Of a stretch of 64,000 bases of DNA, positions 9,337 through 18,387 are shown piece after piece. Every line of letters begins with the position of its first letter. The stretch's first letter is position 1. The stretch is from JAJDNS01 sp963578825 (GTDB lineage: Bacteria; Acidobacteriota; Vicinamibacteria; Fen-336). Position numbers and translations under genes: made by a program. The stretch is from the NCBI GenBank assembly GCA_963578825.1, contig CAUZDW010000008.1:1-64000 (forward strand). The letters are read 5' to 3'. The notes under the pieces were generated by a model. The model saw nothing but the letters and a program-made list of their open reading frames with translations. It did not search any database and was not told where the DNA came from.

Positions 9337-9561
9337 CACCGGGCCGCCGGTCTCCCAGGCCATCACGGTTTCCACTCGTTGCGGCACTCGTTCGCGTCGA
9401 TTCACTTGAGCGAGGGGCGGCCCATCTTGTGGGTCAGCCAGCAGCTCGGTCACGCCGACAGCCGCACTACGTCCAGCGTCTACGGACGGTGGCTGAAAGC
9501 CAAGGCCGAAGGCGCCGCAGATGCCCTGGATTCGGGCTCGTGGCAACATTTTGGCAACATC
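9337..9561 (+). pseudogene. C-terminal remnant of tyrosine recombinase (integrase)
   Basis: About 75 codons encode the C-terminal catalytic core of a phage-type integrase: HSLRHSFAS (the H-x-x-R box), WVSQQLGHADSRTT (LGH box) and VYGRW carrying the nucleophile Tyr. The N-terminal two-thirds, including the first catalytic Arg, is absent and no start codon with a ribosome site is present. The frame stays open to 9813 by reading through the antisense of tRNA-Arg, a usual outcome when an integrase gene abuts a tRNA attachment site. It marks a relic of an integrative element. Confidence 0.8.
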
Positions 9562-9626
9562 CCGGCTGCCGCGACTGCTGGCGCTGGTGACGCCGACGCT
9601 AACTTGCTGAAAAATATGGGGGAGGT

Positions 9627-9703
9627 TGGTGCGCCCCGCGGGATTCGAACCCACGACCTACAGATTCGTAGTCTGTCGCTCTATCCAGCTGAGCTAGGGG
9701 CGC
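9627..9703 (-). tRNA. tRNA-Arg (anticodon ACG)
   Basis: A complete 77-nt cloverleaf with encoded CCA. The acceptor stem pairs GCGCCCC with GGGGCGC; the D stem is GCTC/GAGC. The anticodon stem ACAGA/TCTGT closes loop CTACGAA with anticodon ACG, and the T arm carries TTCGAAT between GTGGG and CCCGC. The discriminator base is A, followed by CCA. Its 3' end faces the integrase remnant 65 nt away, as expected for an attachment site in a tRNA gene. Confidence 0.97.
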
Positions 9704-9775
9704 AAGGTGGAGTTCAAAATGGTATCCCACCCCCCTGCGGGCAGCAAGTGAGCCGACGGGAGACGGTCGGCCCGG

Positions 9776-10538
9776 CTAGAAAATCGCTGCCGCGCCGACC
9801 TTCACGGCGATGATGAGCGCCCAGGGGAGAGCCACACCCCAGAAGGCCGAGCCCGTCGTCTTCCGGCACGCCACGCCGAAGCCCGAGGCGAGCAGGAACA
9901 TCAACCACAAGGAAAAGAGATCAAAGCTCGTGACGAGGGCCCACAGGGGTTTGGCCGTCTCCGCCTTGTCGAGGAGAAGTCCCGGGTTCGCCTGAAGGGC
10001 CTCCTGGGGGTTGATGTTCCAGTCGTCCTTCATGGCCATGACACCGAGGGTCAGGGGTATGGTGACGACGGCGAGCGCCAGGAAGCTCCAGCAGACGATG
10101 GCCGATGGCCAGCGCTTGTTTGAAGCTCACCTCGCCGGCATGGAAGAAGCGGAACACGAACATCAGGGCGCCGGAGACGATGAGGAGAATAATGGGCGTG
10201 GAGACGAAGGCGCTCACCCACGAGATGATCGGGATGAAGGTCGCCTGCTGATCGATGATGCCTTCTCTTTGCTCCCCAGTGAGCTTGTCCCACTGGCCGC
10301 TCTCCTGGAGCTGGCCCTTCATGCACTCGGCGGGCTCCATGTTGTTCAGCCAGAGCCCGGTGACGACGAGCACGAGGATCAGGTAACCCGCGAACGGCAG
10401 CACCCATGCCGGGTTCTTGACGATCCGTCCGAACGTCTTGCGGGGTTCGAAGTAGAGGTCGATGAGGTTCTGCAGGGGTCCTCCCGGCCCTTCGGGAGTG
10501 ATGGGTTCGGGGGTTGGAGCGGTGGTGGGTTCGTCCAT
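9776..10538 (-). pseudogene. YIP1-family membrane protein with 7-bp duplication frameshift
   Basis: The first frame (from ATG 10538, GGAGG 6 nt upstream) encodes a proline-rich N-terminus, then LIDLYFEPRKTFGRIVKNPAW, typical of the YIP1/DUF1282 group, and membrane segments. After FKQALAI the frame breaks. The rest continues in another frame as TIPLTLGVMAMKDDWNINP and two more membrane segments to the stop at 9776. The break coincides with a perfect tandem heptamer duplication at 10097-10110; removing one copy restores ALAIVCWSFLALAVVTIPL and a continuous protein of about 250 residues. Function of this family in bacteria is unclear. Confidence 0.85.
10097..10110. repeat. Tandem heptamer duplication GATGGCC x2
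   Basis: Two exact adjacent copies of GATGGCC inside the YIP1-family gene. Deleting one copy restores the reading frame, so this is the direct cause of the frameshift. Confidence 0.9.
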
Positions 10539-10690
10539 GCGTCACCTCCGGGAAGACGGCCCTGCCAGGGACACAGTCATGCAGAGGAGCTTCGTCGTTG
10601 GGCGGGCGACGAGGGGTCTGGGGTGGCGGTATTGGGAGATTCTTCGGGCCCGCCTGAACGCGTGGAAGCCCTCAGAATGACGGGGCTTTT

Positions 10691-11944
10691 TCATTCGTAT
10701 CTCAGGGCTTCGATGGGGTCCAGGGCGGCGGCTTTGGCGGCGGGCCACAGGCCGAAGGTCAGGCCGACCACGATCGCCGTGACGAAGGCGATGGTCACCC
10801 ACGTCGGCTGTACGACGGCGGGGAACGGCGAAAACGTGTCGATCAAGAGGGCCGCCCCGCCCCCGAGCGCGATCCCGATGACTCCACCTGCGGCGGTGAG
10901 TGTCATGGCCTCGGTGAGGAACTGCCACAGGATGTCCCGCTTGGTCGCCCCGAGGGCCTTGCGGATGCCGATCTCCCGGGTCCGCTCAGTGACCGACACG
11001 AGCATGATGTTCATGACGCCCACGCCGCCGACCAGGAGACCGATCGAGGAGATCGCGATCATCACGAGGTAGATGCCTCCGGTGATCTGTCTGTAGATCT
11101 CCGTGAGGGTGTCCTGCCCGAAGATCACGAAGTTGTCCTTCTGCAGGTACTTGAGCTTGCGGTACCGCCGCATGGTCTCGCGCGTCTGGTCGATGGCCTG
11201 GTCGATGTGAGCGGGTGAGATCGGAACGAGATCCGCGACCATGAAGTTGAAACGCTGGTTCTTCTTGACGAGGGAGTTCACGGGGATGAGCGTTACGTTG
11301 TCCAGGCTCTGCCCGAGGAACTTGCCCTTCCGCTCGAGAATGCCAATCACAGTGAACCGGCGGCCGTCGATGGTGATCACCTTGTCGAGGGGGTCCAGGT
11401 ACGGAAACAACGCATCCACGATGTCCGGGCCCAGGACCACGACCTTGGAGCCGCGGCTGACGTCGAGGCGGGAGAAGAAACGGCCGCGGGAAACGAAGCT
11501 GTCGTGCACCTCCCCGAAAGTGTCGGTTGTACCGAAAAGTTGAATGTCCCGGGCCCGATTGGTGCCGTACTTGACGCTCTCGGCGAAGATGACCTGGATC
11601 GGCGCGACGGACTTGACCGCGGGCCGGGCCGCAATGAGCGCCACTTCGTCGAGGGTGACGCCCTTCACCTTGCGGAGCTCCTCGTCGCTTGGGGGCCGCC
11701 GGAAGGGACGGATGTAGATCGTGGAGGAGCCGAGGGTCGCGATCTGGCGCGCCATCGAGGCGTTCAGGCCGGCCACGATCGAGCTCATCCCGGTCACGGT
11801 CATGATCCCCATGACCACGCCGAGGATGGTGAGGAATGCGCGCATCTTGTAGGCACGGATCCCCTGCAGGCCCATCCCCATCGCCTCCCATATCCCGAAG
11901 AGGACGTGGTGGCGCGACGCGAAGCGGCGCAGAGCGGCGAACAT
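10691..11944 (-). CDS. MacB/FtsX-type ABC permease, second of tandem pair
   Basis: The 417-residue protein has the MacB layout. One N-terminal helix (AFLTILGVVMGIMTVTGMSSIVAG) is followed by a large periplasmic domain (residues 65-285) and three C-terminal helices carrying the FtsX signature VGGVGVMNIMLVSVTERTRE and IGIRKALGA. The end, ALDPIEALRYE, is characteristic. Its ATG overlaps the stop of the upstream permease by one base (TGATG), so translation is coupled. With the ATPase and membrane-fusion protein it should form an efflux pump for lipoproteins, peptides or antibiotics. Confidence 0.92.
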   Translation of the reverse strand: MFAALRRFASRHHVLFGIWEAMGMGLQGIRAYKMRAFLTILGVVMGIMTVTGMSSIVAGLNASMARQIATLGSSTIYIRPFRRPPSDEELRKVKGVTLDEVALIAARPAVKSVAPIQVIFAESVKYGTNRARDIQLFGTTDTFGEVHDSFVSRGRFFSRLDVSRGSKVVVLGPDIVDALFPYLDPLDKVITIDGRRFTVIGILERKGKFLGQSLDNVTLIPVNSLVKKNQRFNFMVADLVPISPAHIDQAIDQTRETMRRYRKLKYLQKDNFVIFGQDTLTEIYRQITGGIYLVMIAISSIGLLVGGVGVMNIMLVSVTERTREIGIRKALGATKRDILWQFLTEAMTLTAAGGVIGIALGGGAALLIDTFSPFPAVVQPTWVTIAFVTAIVVGLTFGLWPAAKAAALDPIEALRYE

Positions 11945-13185
11945 CACTCGTTCCTCAGGGCCTCGACGGGATCCAGGGCGGCGGCCCGGATCGCCGGGTA
12001 GAGCCCAGCCACGAGGCCTACCGCGGTGGAGACCCCCAGGGCAAGGCCCACCGCCCAGGGGCGCACCGGGGCGGAGAAGTCCAGGCCGAGCATGCTGCCG
12101 AGGGCGGCGGACAGGCCCAGCGCGATCGCTGTGGCCCCGAGAACCCCGAGGAGTCCACCGAGCCCGGAGAGGACCACGGACTCCACGAGGAACTGCCGGA
12201 GGATGTCCTGACGGCGGGCACCCATGGCCTTGCGGATCCCGATCTCCTGGATACGCTCCGTGACCGAGACCAGCATGATGTTCATGACGACGATCCCGCC
12301 GATGAGCAGGCTGATGCCGGTCACCACGATGGTCACCACGTAGATGCCCCTTGTGGCGGTCTGCCAGAGATCCATGATGCTTTCGCCGGTCTCGATCTCG
12401 AAGTCGTCGGGTTTGGAGTAGGTCAAGTGGCGGCGATTGCGCATGGCCATGCGGACCTGGTCCTGCGCCGGCTCGAACTGGGCCATCGAGACCGCCTCGG
12501 CCTGGATGGTGATGGAGCTCCGCGACCCGTACAGCTTCTGGAAGGTCGTGATGGGCATCCAGATGAAGTTGTCCTGGCTCTGCCCGAAGACCGAGCCCTT
12601 GGGCTCGGTGACGCCTACGACTTTGACAATGCGGCCGTCGACGTCGATGTGCTTGCCCATGGGGTCGACGCTGCCAAAGAGAACATCGATCAGATCGGGG
12701 CCGATGACCGCCACCCGGCTGGACTGGTTGACGTCCTGCTGCACGACGTGGCGGCCCTGCTCGAGGTCGCGGATGGCGCCGATGCGAGAGATGTTCTCGG
12801 TGATCCCCATGATCCGCACGCCCTTGGCGAGCTCGCGGCCCCTCTTCACGCTCCCCGAGGTCCCCACCGAGGCCCCGACCTCGACGCACAACGAGCAGGC
12901 CTTCCTGACGGCCTCCAGGTCGCCGAGAGTCAGCCTCTTGCGCTTTATCATCTCCTTGAAGTCGTCGTTGCTGGTAATGATGTCCTTCTGCTTCTGCAGG
13001 CGGAAGCTTCTGGATCCGAGGTCGAGGACCTGGTTGGAGATGTAGCGGTCGAGGCCCTCGGTGATGGCCACGACGGCGACCACCGAGGAGACGCCTATGA
13101 GGATCCCGAGGACGGTGAGGAACGAGCGGAGCTTGTTCGCTCGCAGCGACTGCAGCGCGATCCAGATGGCCTCGGTGAACGGCAC
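11944..13185 (-). CDS. MacB/FtsX-type ABC permease, first of tandem pair
   Basis: 413 residues, paralogous to the next gene. The N-terminal helix (SFLTVLGILIGVSSVVAVVA), periplasmic MacB_PCD domain and FtsX part (GGIVVMNIMLVSVTERIQE, IGIRKAMGARRQDIL, ending ALDPVEALRNE) are all present. GTG 13185 is the start because AGGAGG lies 5 nt upstream; the in-frame extension upstream overlaps the ATPase gene and has no such site. Two different permeases suggest a heterodimeric transmembrane unit rather than the homodimer of classic MacB. Confidence 0.92.
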   Translation of the reverse strand: MPFTEAIWIALQSLRANKLRSFLTVLGILIGVSSVVAVVAITEGLDRYISNQVLDLGSRSFRLQKQKDIITSNDDFKEMIKRKRLTLGDLEAVRKACSLCVEVGASVGTSGSVKRGRELAKGVRIMGITENISRIGAIRDLEQGRHVVQQDVNQSSRVAVIGPDLIDVLFGSVDPMGKHIDVDGRIVKVVGVTEPKGSVFGQSQDNFIWMPITTFQKLYGSRSSITIQAEAVSMAQFEPAQDQVRMAMRNRRHLTYSKPDDFEIETGESIMDLWQTATRGIYVVTIVVTGISLLIGGIVVMNIMLVSVTERIQEIGIRKAMGARRQDILRQFLVESVVLSGLGGLLGVLGATAIALGLSAALGSMLGLDFSAPVRPWAVGLALGVSTAVGLVAGLYPAIRAAALDPVEALRNE

Positions 13186-13207
13186 GGCCGCCTCCTTTGC
13201 GGGGGTT

Positions 13208-13924
<717 letters not shown>

Positions 13925-13929
13925 GATCT

Positions 13930-15228
13930 TTACTCCCCCTTCTTTTTATTCGTCTTGATGCGAGCCTCGTCTTCGAGCTGGCGCAGGGTGCGGTAGGAGC
14001 CTGTGACGATCTCCTGCCCCTCGGTGAGCCCTTCGAGAATCTCTATTTCGGCGTCACCCATGATCCCGGTCTTCACCGGCGTGAAGGTTGCCGTCCGGTC
14101 CTGGACGACGAAGACACCATCCCTTTCCTCACCGCGCCGGCGGGGCCCCGAGCTCTCGGAGGTGTCGTCGGAGTCGGCGCCGCCCACGCCCGATTCGATG
14201 ACGGTGCCGTCTTCGTCGACCTCTCGGACGACCACGGCCTGGATCGGGACGGCGAGGACACCGTTCCGGGTCGCAGTCGTGATGTCGGCGCTGGCGTTCA
14301 AGCCGGGACGAAGGTTTGGTGGCGGGTTGTTGAGAACGATCTTGACCTTGAAGTCCTTGGGCTGGTTGCCGGTGTTCGCGCCGAGCTGGGCCTGGGCCTG
14401 CGACGTGTCGGAGCCCCGGACGATGGCCGACGCTCCGATCTCGGTCACCTCTCCCCCGATCTCGAGACCCTCGAAGGCATCGACGAAGACCACCGCGCTC
14501 TGGCCGAGCTCGAGGTTGCTGATGTCGGTCTCGTCGACCATGACCTCGCACTCCATGACCGACAGATCGGCCACCGTCATCATGACGGTGGGATTGAAGC
14601 TCATGGCCCCGATGACCATCTCGCCCTCTTCCTTGGGAAGGCTCGTCACCACCCCGTCCATCGGGGCGTAGACCGTGGTCTTGTGGAGCTCGTCTCGGGT
14701 GGAGTCGAGCTGCGCCTGAAGCTGTGAGACGCGCCGGCCGGCCGCATCGACCGCCGCCGTCTTCATCTTGAACTCCGCCTCGGCCTGGTCGTAGGCCTGC
14801 AGCGAGATCAGCTTCTCGTCTCGCATGCGGGTGTTTCGTTCGAAGACGAGCCGGGACACGTCCCGATCGGCCTCCGCGCGGTGCAACTCGGCCTGGGCCG
14901 CCGCCACTGCGGCCACCGACTGTCGTTCGCCGGCCTCGTAGCGCTCGGACTCGATCCGGGCCAGGATCTGCCCCCTCTTCACGGGGTCGCCCTCGCGGAC
15001 ACGGAGCTCGACGATGCGGCCCGAGACATTTGGCCCGACGTTGACGGAGCGCCTGGGGCGCACCTCGCCCGAAGCCGTCACGACCTGCACCAGGTCCTGG
15101 GTCTCGACCGTGCCAATCTGCACCTCGGTGCGGCTGCGTGTCTCCCGGACGACGTTCACGCCCACGATGCCGCCTATGAGAGCAACGGCGCCGACCGTCC
15201 CGAGGATCCGTTTGGTCCTGGTGATCAC
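13930..15228 (-). CDS. Periplasmic adaptor (membrane-fusion) protein, MacA/HlyD type
   Basis: 432 residues, first gene of the pump operon. An N-terminal membrane anchor (ILGTVGAVALIGGIVGVNVV) is followed by the barrel-lipoyl motif SGRIVELRVREGDPVKRGQ. A coiled-coil hairpin spans about residues 105-190, the second lipoyl half is YAPMDGVVTSLPKEEGEMV, and the membrane-proximal domains follow. An unusual acidic and Gly/Arg-rich insert (about residues 330-365: GVGGADSDDTSESSGPRRRG) lies late in the protein. It starts at GTG 15228 with GGAG 7 nt upstream. It links the ABC unit to an outer-membrane channel; none is encoded next to it. Confidence 0.9.
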   Translation of the reverse strand: MITRTKRILGTVGAVALIGGIVGVNVVRETRSRTEVQIGTVETQDLVQVVTASGEVRPRRSVNVGPNVSGRIVELRVREGDPVKRGQILARIESERYEAGERQSVAAVAAAQAELHRAEADRDVSRLVFERNTRMRDEKLISLQAYDQAEAEFKMKTAAVDAAGRRVSQLQAQLDSTRDELHKTTVYAPMDGVVTSLPKEEGEMVIGAMSFNPTVMMTVADLSVMECEVMVDETDISNLELGQSAVVFVDAFEGLEIGGEVTEIGASAIVRGSDTSQAQAQLGANTGNQPKDFKVKIVLNNPPPNLRPGLNASADITTATRNGVLAVPIQAVVVREVDEDGTVIESGVGGADSDDTSESSGPRRRGEERDGVFVVQDRTATFTPVKTGIMGDAEIEILEGLTEGQEIVTGSYRTLRQLEDEARIKTNKKKGE

Positions 15229-15284
15229 CTGGAGTCTCCAAGAGATTCCAAAAGGTTAAATACGCTGGAGGCGGCTCATATGTT

Positions 15285-15299
15285 CAGCGGAAACCGCTG
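15285..15299. promoter_or_regulatory. Perfect inverted repeat in divergent promoter region
   Basis: CAGCGG and CCGCTG arms separated by AAA lie in the region between the efflux operon (minus) and the rhomboid gene (plus). It could be an operator for either transcript or a short hairpin; no regulator gene is adjacent. Confidence 0.35.
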
Positions 15300-15471
15300 G
15301 AGTCCAACGGCTTAGGATATCGCATGTCTCGGGAGGCGGGCGGGCGGGGGGGAGCCTGAGGCCGGGCGGCTAGGGGGTGTCGGCGGGGACGCCCGCAGCA
15401 TCTTGTACGAGCATCGCTTCGCAGGTACGGTTACGCATCCGGCAGGGGGTCCCGCCGGAGAGCCGGCGAGC

Positions 15472-16917
15472 ATGCTGATCCTCCCGACCGGGCTGGAGAA
15501 GAACGAGGTCAGGCGCGTCCCCTGGGTCAGTGCCGGGCTGATCGTCGCCTGCGTGCTCGTGCAGATCTTGCTCTCGACGTCGTTCGCCGACGACGAGGCG
15601 GAGACCGAACGCCGGCTGGGGCAGGCGATCCAGTTTCTCGTCCGGCACCCCTACTTGAATACACCACCCGAGCTGGTCACGCTGCTGAGCGAAGAGGGCC
15701 GCGCCGCCCTGGAGGAGATGCGTGCGGACTGGGGAACAAGCGGCGCCCTGGTCGCGCCGGCGATGGCCGCGCAGGAGCAGGAACGGCTCGACGGGATGAC
15801 CGTAGAGGCGTTCACCCTGCTCCAGAGCCTGCCGTCCCACCGCTTTGGATTCATACCTGCCGATCCCTGGCCGCCCGCCCTCGTCACCCACGCCTTTGTC
15901 CACGCAGGCTGGCTGCATCTGCTCGGGAACATGCTCTTCCTCTTCCTGAGCGGTCCGTTCATCGAGGACCTCTACGGGCGGCCGCTCTTTGCCGGGCTCT
16001 ACGGTCTGGCCGCCGCTGTGGGAGCGGCTTCTTTCGCGCTCGGGGCGCCGGAAGCCACCTTCCCTCTCGTCGGCGCCTCCGGCGCCATTGCCGGGGTCAT
16101 GGGAGCGTTCCTCTGGAGGCTGGCCACCCGACGGATACACTTCATGATTCTGCCGGTGCTCTTCGTCCCGGCCGTCCGCTTCCACATCACCCTGCCCGCG
16201 TTCGTGGTCCTCCCGCTCTGGGCTCTGCAGCAGGTCTACTACACCTCCACCGCCGGGGCGGACTCGTCCGTCGCTTTCTCCGCCCACATCGGGGGCTTCC
16301 TTGCCGGTCTCCTGTTTGCGATCGCCCTCACCGTCTTCAGAATCGAGGAGACCATCGTCGCCCCGGCGATCAACAAGGAGATCCTGCTCGAGCAGAACCC
16401 CGGAATCGAGCGCGCGGCAGAGGCACGGCTTCGGGGCGATCTCCTCCAGGCGCAACGGGCGATCCGGGCCGTCCTGCAGAGCGAGCCAAAGAGCCTCGAT
16501 GCCTGGATCGAGAGCTGGGAGATCGCCCTGGCGCAAGCGGACGGCAAGGAGACCGGGGGCTCGGGGCTCCGGCTGAGCGACCTCCTGGGACGCCAGGGGG
16601 AACGGGAGCTGCTCTGGGACGTCGCCAACGACAAGAGGTGGCGGCCCCTCGAGATGCCGAGCCGGTTTCTGTTCGCCGTGGCGGGCCTCTACGCTCGGGA
16701 CGGCGACGGCCGGGAGGCCATCGCGCTCTATCGGCGTGTGTCGTCCGGGGGACCCGAGGACGACCTCGATGTCCTGCGGGCGCTGGTGAGCGAGGGCGAG
16801 ATTCTCGCTCGTGCCGGTGATCCGAAGGCCGCGGGGAGGACGTTCGACCGGGCGCGAGCGCACCCGCAGTGCTCCGAGCCCTGGATCGAACGAATTGAAA
16901 GCGCGCTCAGGACGTAG
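15472..16917 (+). CDS. Rhomboid intramembrane serine protease with C-terminal helical domain
   Basis: 481 residues. After a first helix (WVSAGLIVACVLVQILLS) and a 100-residue loop, the rhomboid core follows: HAGWLHLLGNMLFLFLSG, the catalytic serine motif GASGAIAGVMGAF and the catalytic His in AHIGGFLAGLLFA. The last 190 residues form a soluble helical, TPR-like region (EARLRGDLLQAQRAIRAVL, RDGDGREAIALYRRV, RAGDPKAAGRTFDRA). It would cleave membrane-anchored substrates, with the tail perhaps binding partners. ATG 15472 is preferred although GGAGAG lies a little far upstream. It is followed 37 nt later by tldD on the same strand. Confidence 0.88.
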   Translation: MLILPTGLEKNEVRRVPWVSAGLIVACVLVQILLSTSFADDEAETERRLGQAIQFLVRHPYLNTPPELVTLLSEEGRAALEEMRADWGTSGALVAPAMAAQEQERLDGMTVEAFTLLQSLPSHRFGFIPADPWPPALVTHAFVHAGWLHLLGNMLFLFLSGPFIEDLYGRPLFAGLYGLAAAVGAASFALGAPEATFPLVGASGAIAGVMGAFLWRLATRRIHFMILPVLFVPAVRFHITLPAFVVLPLWALQQVYYTSTAGADSSVAFSAHIGGFLAGLLFAIALTVFRIEETIVAPAINKEILLEQNPGIERAAEARLRGDLLQAQRAIRAVLQSEPKSLDAWIESWEIALAQADGKETGGSGLRLSDLLGRQGERELLWDVANDKRWRPLEMPSRFLFAVAGLYARDGDGREAIALYRRVSSGGPEDDLDVLRALVSEGEILARAGDPKAAGRTFDRARAHPQCSEPWIERIESALRT

Positions 16918-16954
16918 CGGGGGGGAGCGGCTCTCCCGGGGTTATGATCGGGGG

Positions 16955-18376
16955 ATGGCTCTCGACGATCGCGCCCGGACACCGGCCGACATCCCCGTTT
17001 CCGAGATGGAGAAGCTCCTCTCGCGAGCCCTCTCGCGAGGGGGGACCTTCGCGGACCTCTACTTCGAGCACGAGACGACATCGTCGCTCCTCCTCGAGGA
17101 GGGGATCATCCGCACCGGAAGCGCCGGGGTCACGTGCGGCCTCGGCGTGAGGGTGGTCGTCGGAGAGCGAACGGGATACGCCTACACCGACGATCTGTCC
17201 TGGGACGCCATGGCCCGTGCCGCCGAGACCGCCGCGCACATCGCCTCGGACTCTCGCTCTCTGCCGCCCCAGCCCGTCTCCCCCACGACTTTCGAGAGGC
17301 GCTATGGGGAGCAGAGCATCGGGGGTCTGCCGCTCGCCGAGCGAATCGCCCTGGTCGAACGGGCGGATCGGGCGGCCCGCGCCCACGATCCCCGGGTCGA
17401 GAAGGTCATCGCCAGCCTGGCCGAGGAGACGCGTCGAATCCGCATCGCGAACTCGGCGGGGCTCCTGGTGGAGGACGTGCAGCCGCTGTTTTCCATGCGC
17501 GTCAGCGTCATCGCCAGCGAGAAGGGCCTTCGGCGCGAGGGCTCGGCGGGTGGCGGCGGCCGGCTGGGACCCGAGTTCTTCGACGACAAGCCGCCCGAGT
17601 ACTTCGCCCGGGAGGCGGCGCGGATGGCCGTGACGCTGCTCGGTGCGGTCGAAGCGCCGGCGGGCTCGATGCCGGTGGTGCTCGGCCCGGGCTGGCCGGG
17701 GATCCTGCTCCACGAAGCGGTGGGCCACGGCCTCGAAGCCGATTTCAATCGCAAGGAGCTCTCCGCCTTCTCCGGCCGTATCGGCGAGCGCGTGGCGGCG
17801 CCGGGTGTGACGGTGGTGGACGATGGCACGATCGCGAACCGCCGCGGGAGCCTGAACGTCGACGACGAGGGGAACGCCACCGGACGCAACGTCCTCATTG
17901 AAGACGGCATCCTGCGGGGGTACCTCCAGGACCGGTTGAACGGCGAGCTCCTGAAGATGCCCTTCACCGGAAACGGACGTCGTGAGAACTACGCCTCCTT
18001 TCCCATGCCGAGGATGACCAACACCTTCATGCTCGCCGGCGAGGACGACCCGGAAGACATCATCCGCTCGGTGCCGCGCGGGCTCTACGCGAAGCACTTC
18101 GGCGGAGGCCAGGTCGACATCACCAGCGGGAAGTTCGTCTTCTCCGCCACGGAGGCCTATCTGATCGAGGATGGCAAGATCGGGCCGCCGGTCTTCGGCG
18201 CCACGCTCATCGGAAACGGCCCCGATGTCCTGACGAAGGTGACGCGGATCGGGCACGACCTCAAGCTCGACGAGGGTGTCGGCGTGTGCCAGAAGGCAGG
18301 GCAGAGCATCCCGGTGGGCGTGGGGCTCCCCACCACCCTCGTCTCCGAGATCACCGTGGGCGGCACGAAGGCCTGA
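16955..18376 (+). CDS. tldD: TldD metalloprotease subunit
   Basis: 473 residues, the usual TldD length. The metal-binding motif HEAVGHGLEADF near residue 255 matches the TldD HExxxH signature, and the surrounding blocks (FSGRIGERVAAPGVTVVDDGT, NGRRENYASFPMPRMTNT) are canonical. TldD pairs with TldE to form a heterodimeric zinc protease that degrades unfolded peptides and matures some ribosomally made peptides. The partner lies 11 nt downstream. ATG 16955 has a G-rich stretch directly before it rather than a well-spaced site; an overlapping out-of-frame ATG lies 11 nt upstream. Confidence 0.95.
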   Translation: MALDDRARTPADIPVSEMEKLLSRALSRGGTFADLYFEHETTSSLLLEEGIIRTGSAGVTCGLGVRVVVGERTGYAYTDDLSWDAMARAAETAAHIASDSRSLPPQPVSPTTFERRYGEQSIGGLPLAERIALVERADRAARAHDPRVEKVIASLAEETRRIRIANSAGLLVEDVQPLFSMRVSVIASEKGLRREGSAGGGGRLGPEFFDDKPPEYFAREAARMAVTLLGAVEAPAGSMPVVLGPGWPGILLHEAVGHGLEADFNRKELSAFSGRIGERVAAPGVTVVDDGTIANRRGSLNVDDEGNATGRNVLIEDGILRGYLQDRLNGELLKMPFTGNGRRENYASFPMPRMTNTFMLAGEDDPEDIIRSVPRGLYAKHFGGGQVDITSGKFVFSATEAYLIEDGKIGPPVFGATLIGNGPDVLTKVTRIGHDLKLDEGVGVCQKAGQSIPVGVGLPTTLVSEITVGGTKA

Positions 18377-18387
18377 GCCACATCTTC

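Noticed and set aside
9562..9813. Open frame continuing from the integrase remnant with a peptide like APRGIRTHDLQIRS.
   Set aside because: This is the antisense translation of tRNA-Arg, a well-known artefact, not part of a real protein domain.
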